Source: Malania oleifera
Lineage: Eukaryota > Streptophyta > Magnoliopsida > Santalales > Ximeniaceae
Reading direction: 5' to 3'
Length of the DNA: 64,000 bases
Assembly: GCF_029873635.1 (NCBI RefSeq)
Contig: NC_080422.1
Location: 4,630,001-4,694,000 of the forward strand
Shown here: in pieces, positions 62,470 through 64,000 of the stretch
How the letters are laid out: each line of letters starts with the position of its first letter
Numbering within the stretch: position 1 is the first letter of the stretch
Notes under the pieces: generated by a model
Told to the model about the DNA's origin: nothing
Database searches by the model: none
What the model saw: the letters and a program-made list of their open reading frames with translations, nothing else
Program-made: the position numbers and the translations under genes

Positions 62470-64000
62470 TTTCACGCCCCGAACCCGCAGGTGGGTCTTA
62501 GGTGTGAATAAAGTAATTTAACCTGTCTCTGTATCAATTAAAACATACATGATACAATGCCAAAGAGAGGATCTAACCCCATGGAGTGAACGGAAGCCCT
62601 ATTTACATACGCATAACCATCCATACTCATCAAAATATGCAGCGAAATACGGTCTTTTAAACAACAATAGTATCATACCAGAGTCTATACAAGTTAGGAT
62701 ATACATTCCCATCATACAAAACATACCCCAGGTGTCTACAAAAACCATCCCGACAACCTGGGTACAAAAACCCGTACCTAGTAGGTACTAGCAGTAGCTA
62801 ACGACACCCCTGCTCCAAGATGCTAGGATGCTAATTACGGCTACCTGAAGGACCTGAAAAACATTGATATATAATTGGGGTGAGACACCTCTTAGTAAGG
62901 GAGAAAGCAAGTTATATCAGTGCGTGACATACCAATGTTATTTTACATACTTCATAACACTATAAAATACGATACAGTTTGAAATATTTACATAAAGTTT
63001 CATACAGATACATACAGTTCCAGTATTTTCACAAAAACCATTCCAATACATACGATACCCAAAACATACAGTCAGTGTCGTCACACTAGTTTGCAACTAC
63101 ACAAGGTCACCTCGTCTCACAGCGATTACATTGCTACGTACGCAACTACGCTGTGACGACCGAGGCCCACAGTGATTACATTGCTCCATACGAAACTACA
63201 CAAGGTCACCTAGTCTCACATCGATTACATTGCTACATACGCAACTACAATGCGACGACTCAGGACCAATAGTGATTACATTGCTATATACGCAACTACA
63301 CAAGGTCACCTAGTCTCACATCGATTACATTGCTACATACGCAACTACAATGCGACGACTCAGGCCCAATAGTGATTACATTGCGACATATGCAACTACA
63401 CAAGGTCACATAATCTCACATCGATTACATTGTTACATACACAACTACAATGCGACAACTCAGGCCCAATAGTGATTACATTGCTACATACGGTGTAGAA
63501 CACACCCTTCAGTGACCAGCCGGAACATACTGGTGATATTTCACACCCCGGATATAGAGTCGGCCACTCTCGCCCATGGTAGTTAACCGATACATGGCTG
63601 TTTTACAAATCCCTGGAATCATTTTGGAACTCACGTTCCTATACATTTCAACATACGGTAATTAGCTGCCATATAGCTGTTTTACAAATACCTGGAACAA
63701 ATACATACAACCATGCCACACTTATTTGGTTTACGGCAAATCATATCGTTTACAAATTCAAGTATACAGTTTATGCAAATATGGATTACGATCACCTCAA
63801 TAATACAGTTTTAACGAAACCAACAGTTTTCCAAACAGAGTAGAGATGATACCCGAAATCCCCAAATTTTTCCAAAAACTGTAACCCTAAAATCTCGTAT
63901 TTTTACCCGATAGATTTTCCTAAATAAGTTACCAAAACATACATACGATCATAGCCTACAAGCTTACCGATCCTGATTTCGAAAATGAACTGATATAAAC
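62470..64000 (-). mobile_element. Large LTR, 3' part, running off the right edge
   Basis: The left boundary TTTCACGCCCCGAACC is the inverted end of an LTR of the type ...GGTTCGGGGCGTGAAA (TGT changed to TTT). It holds the shared block (CTTACTAAGAGGTGTCTCAC on the minus strand, near 62890), an acceptor-like TTTTTCAG/GTCC (62854), a donor-like GATCGG/GTAAGC (63967) and a 100-bp minisatellite between them. Confidence 0.78.
63093..63491. repeat. 100-bp minisatellite, four copies
   Basis: Copies start at 63093, 63192, 63292 and 63392. Each has two related halves, GCAACTACACAAGGTCACCT and GCAACTACAATGCGACGACT, each followed by GATTACATTGCTACATAC. Confidence 0.95.

Noticed and set aside
63093-63491. 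100-bp repeats as a centromere satellite
   Set aside because: Four copies only, inside an LTR, with half-unit structure like the other LTR minisatellite.
62470-64000. 5' LTR of the Tekay-like element
   Set aside because: Its end sequence and first hundreds of bases do not match the 3' LTR at 51164, so it belongs to another element.

Overview
The window is plant nuclear DNA, most likely from a woody eudicot. It is AT-rich and packed with nested LTR retrotransposons, LINEs and small elements, and one ordinary plant gene is broken into short exons between them. No bacterial or organellar features were seen.

The only host gene I can support lies on the minus strand. It starts at 37791 and runs off the left edge. 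Seven exons (37734-37791, 37312-37385, 30346-30431, 18325-18415, 6295-6344, 250-319, 1-9) join in frame with GT-AG borders. They encode the first ~146 residues of a RING (then presumably PHD) zinc-finger protein like Arabidopsis At4g10930. Its introns are 348, 6880, 11930, 11980, 5975 and 240 bp, and the four long ones are built mostly of mobile elements.

Layout from left to right. Intron 5 holds a Ty1/copia element (1536-5816, minus). Intron 4 is a stack: an L1-like LINE (pieces from 7285 to 18180) interrupted by a second LINE (itself split by a minus-strand chromovirus at 8712-14238), a Harbinger-like MITE (14938-15535), a folded copia fragment (16363-16727), an Au-like SINE with a 16-bp target duplication (17057-17229) and a third LINE. 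Intron 3 holds a minus-strand LINE and a plus-strand chromovirus (19987-29997) whose gag is split by a 2.88-kb solo LTR (22256-25135). Intron 2 holds a LINE, a 172-bp LINE tail inside a possible MITE, and a shrunken copia element (33244-37197).

Right of the gene is a copia element (38414-46746, minus) with a 2.4-kb solo LTR in gag. It is followed by a truncated LTR, an inverted endogenous pararetrovirus fragment between 109-bp direct repeats, a LINE, and a Tekay-like Ty3/gypsy element (51164 to about 62045, minus). The Tekay-like element contains a deleted SIRE-like copia (54313-57663) and a 1.95-kb solo LTR (59335-61280). The start of another large LTR reaches the right edge.

Two patterns cut across elements. 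Five large LTRs share a block that looks like a 3' splice site, with GTAAG-like donors far upstream, suggesting an intron inside the LTR leader. Several unrelated LTRs carry clusters of GC-rich palindromes (CTCGTCGACGAG, CAGGCGCCTG, GTGGGCCCAC) just upstream of the TATA box. All element coding regions are broken, and several catalytic residues are lost.
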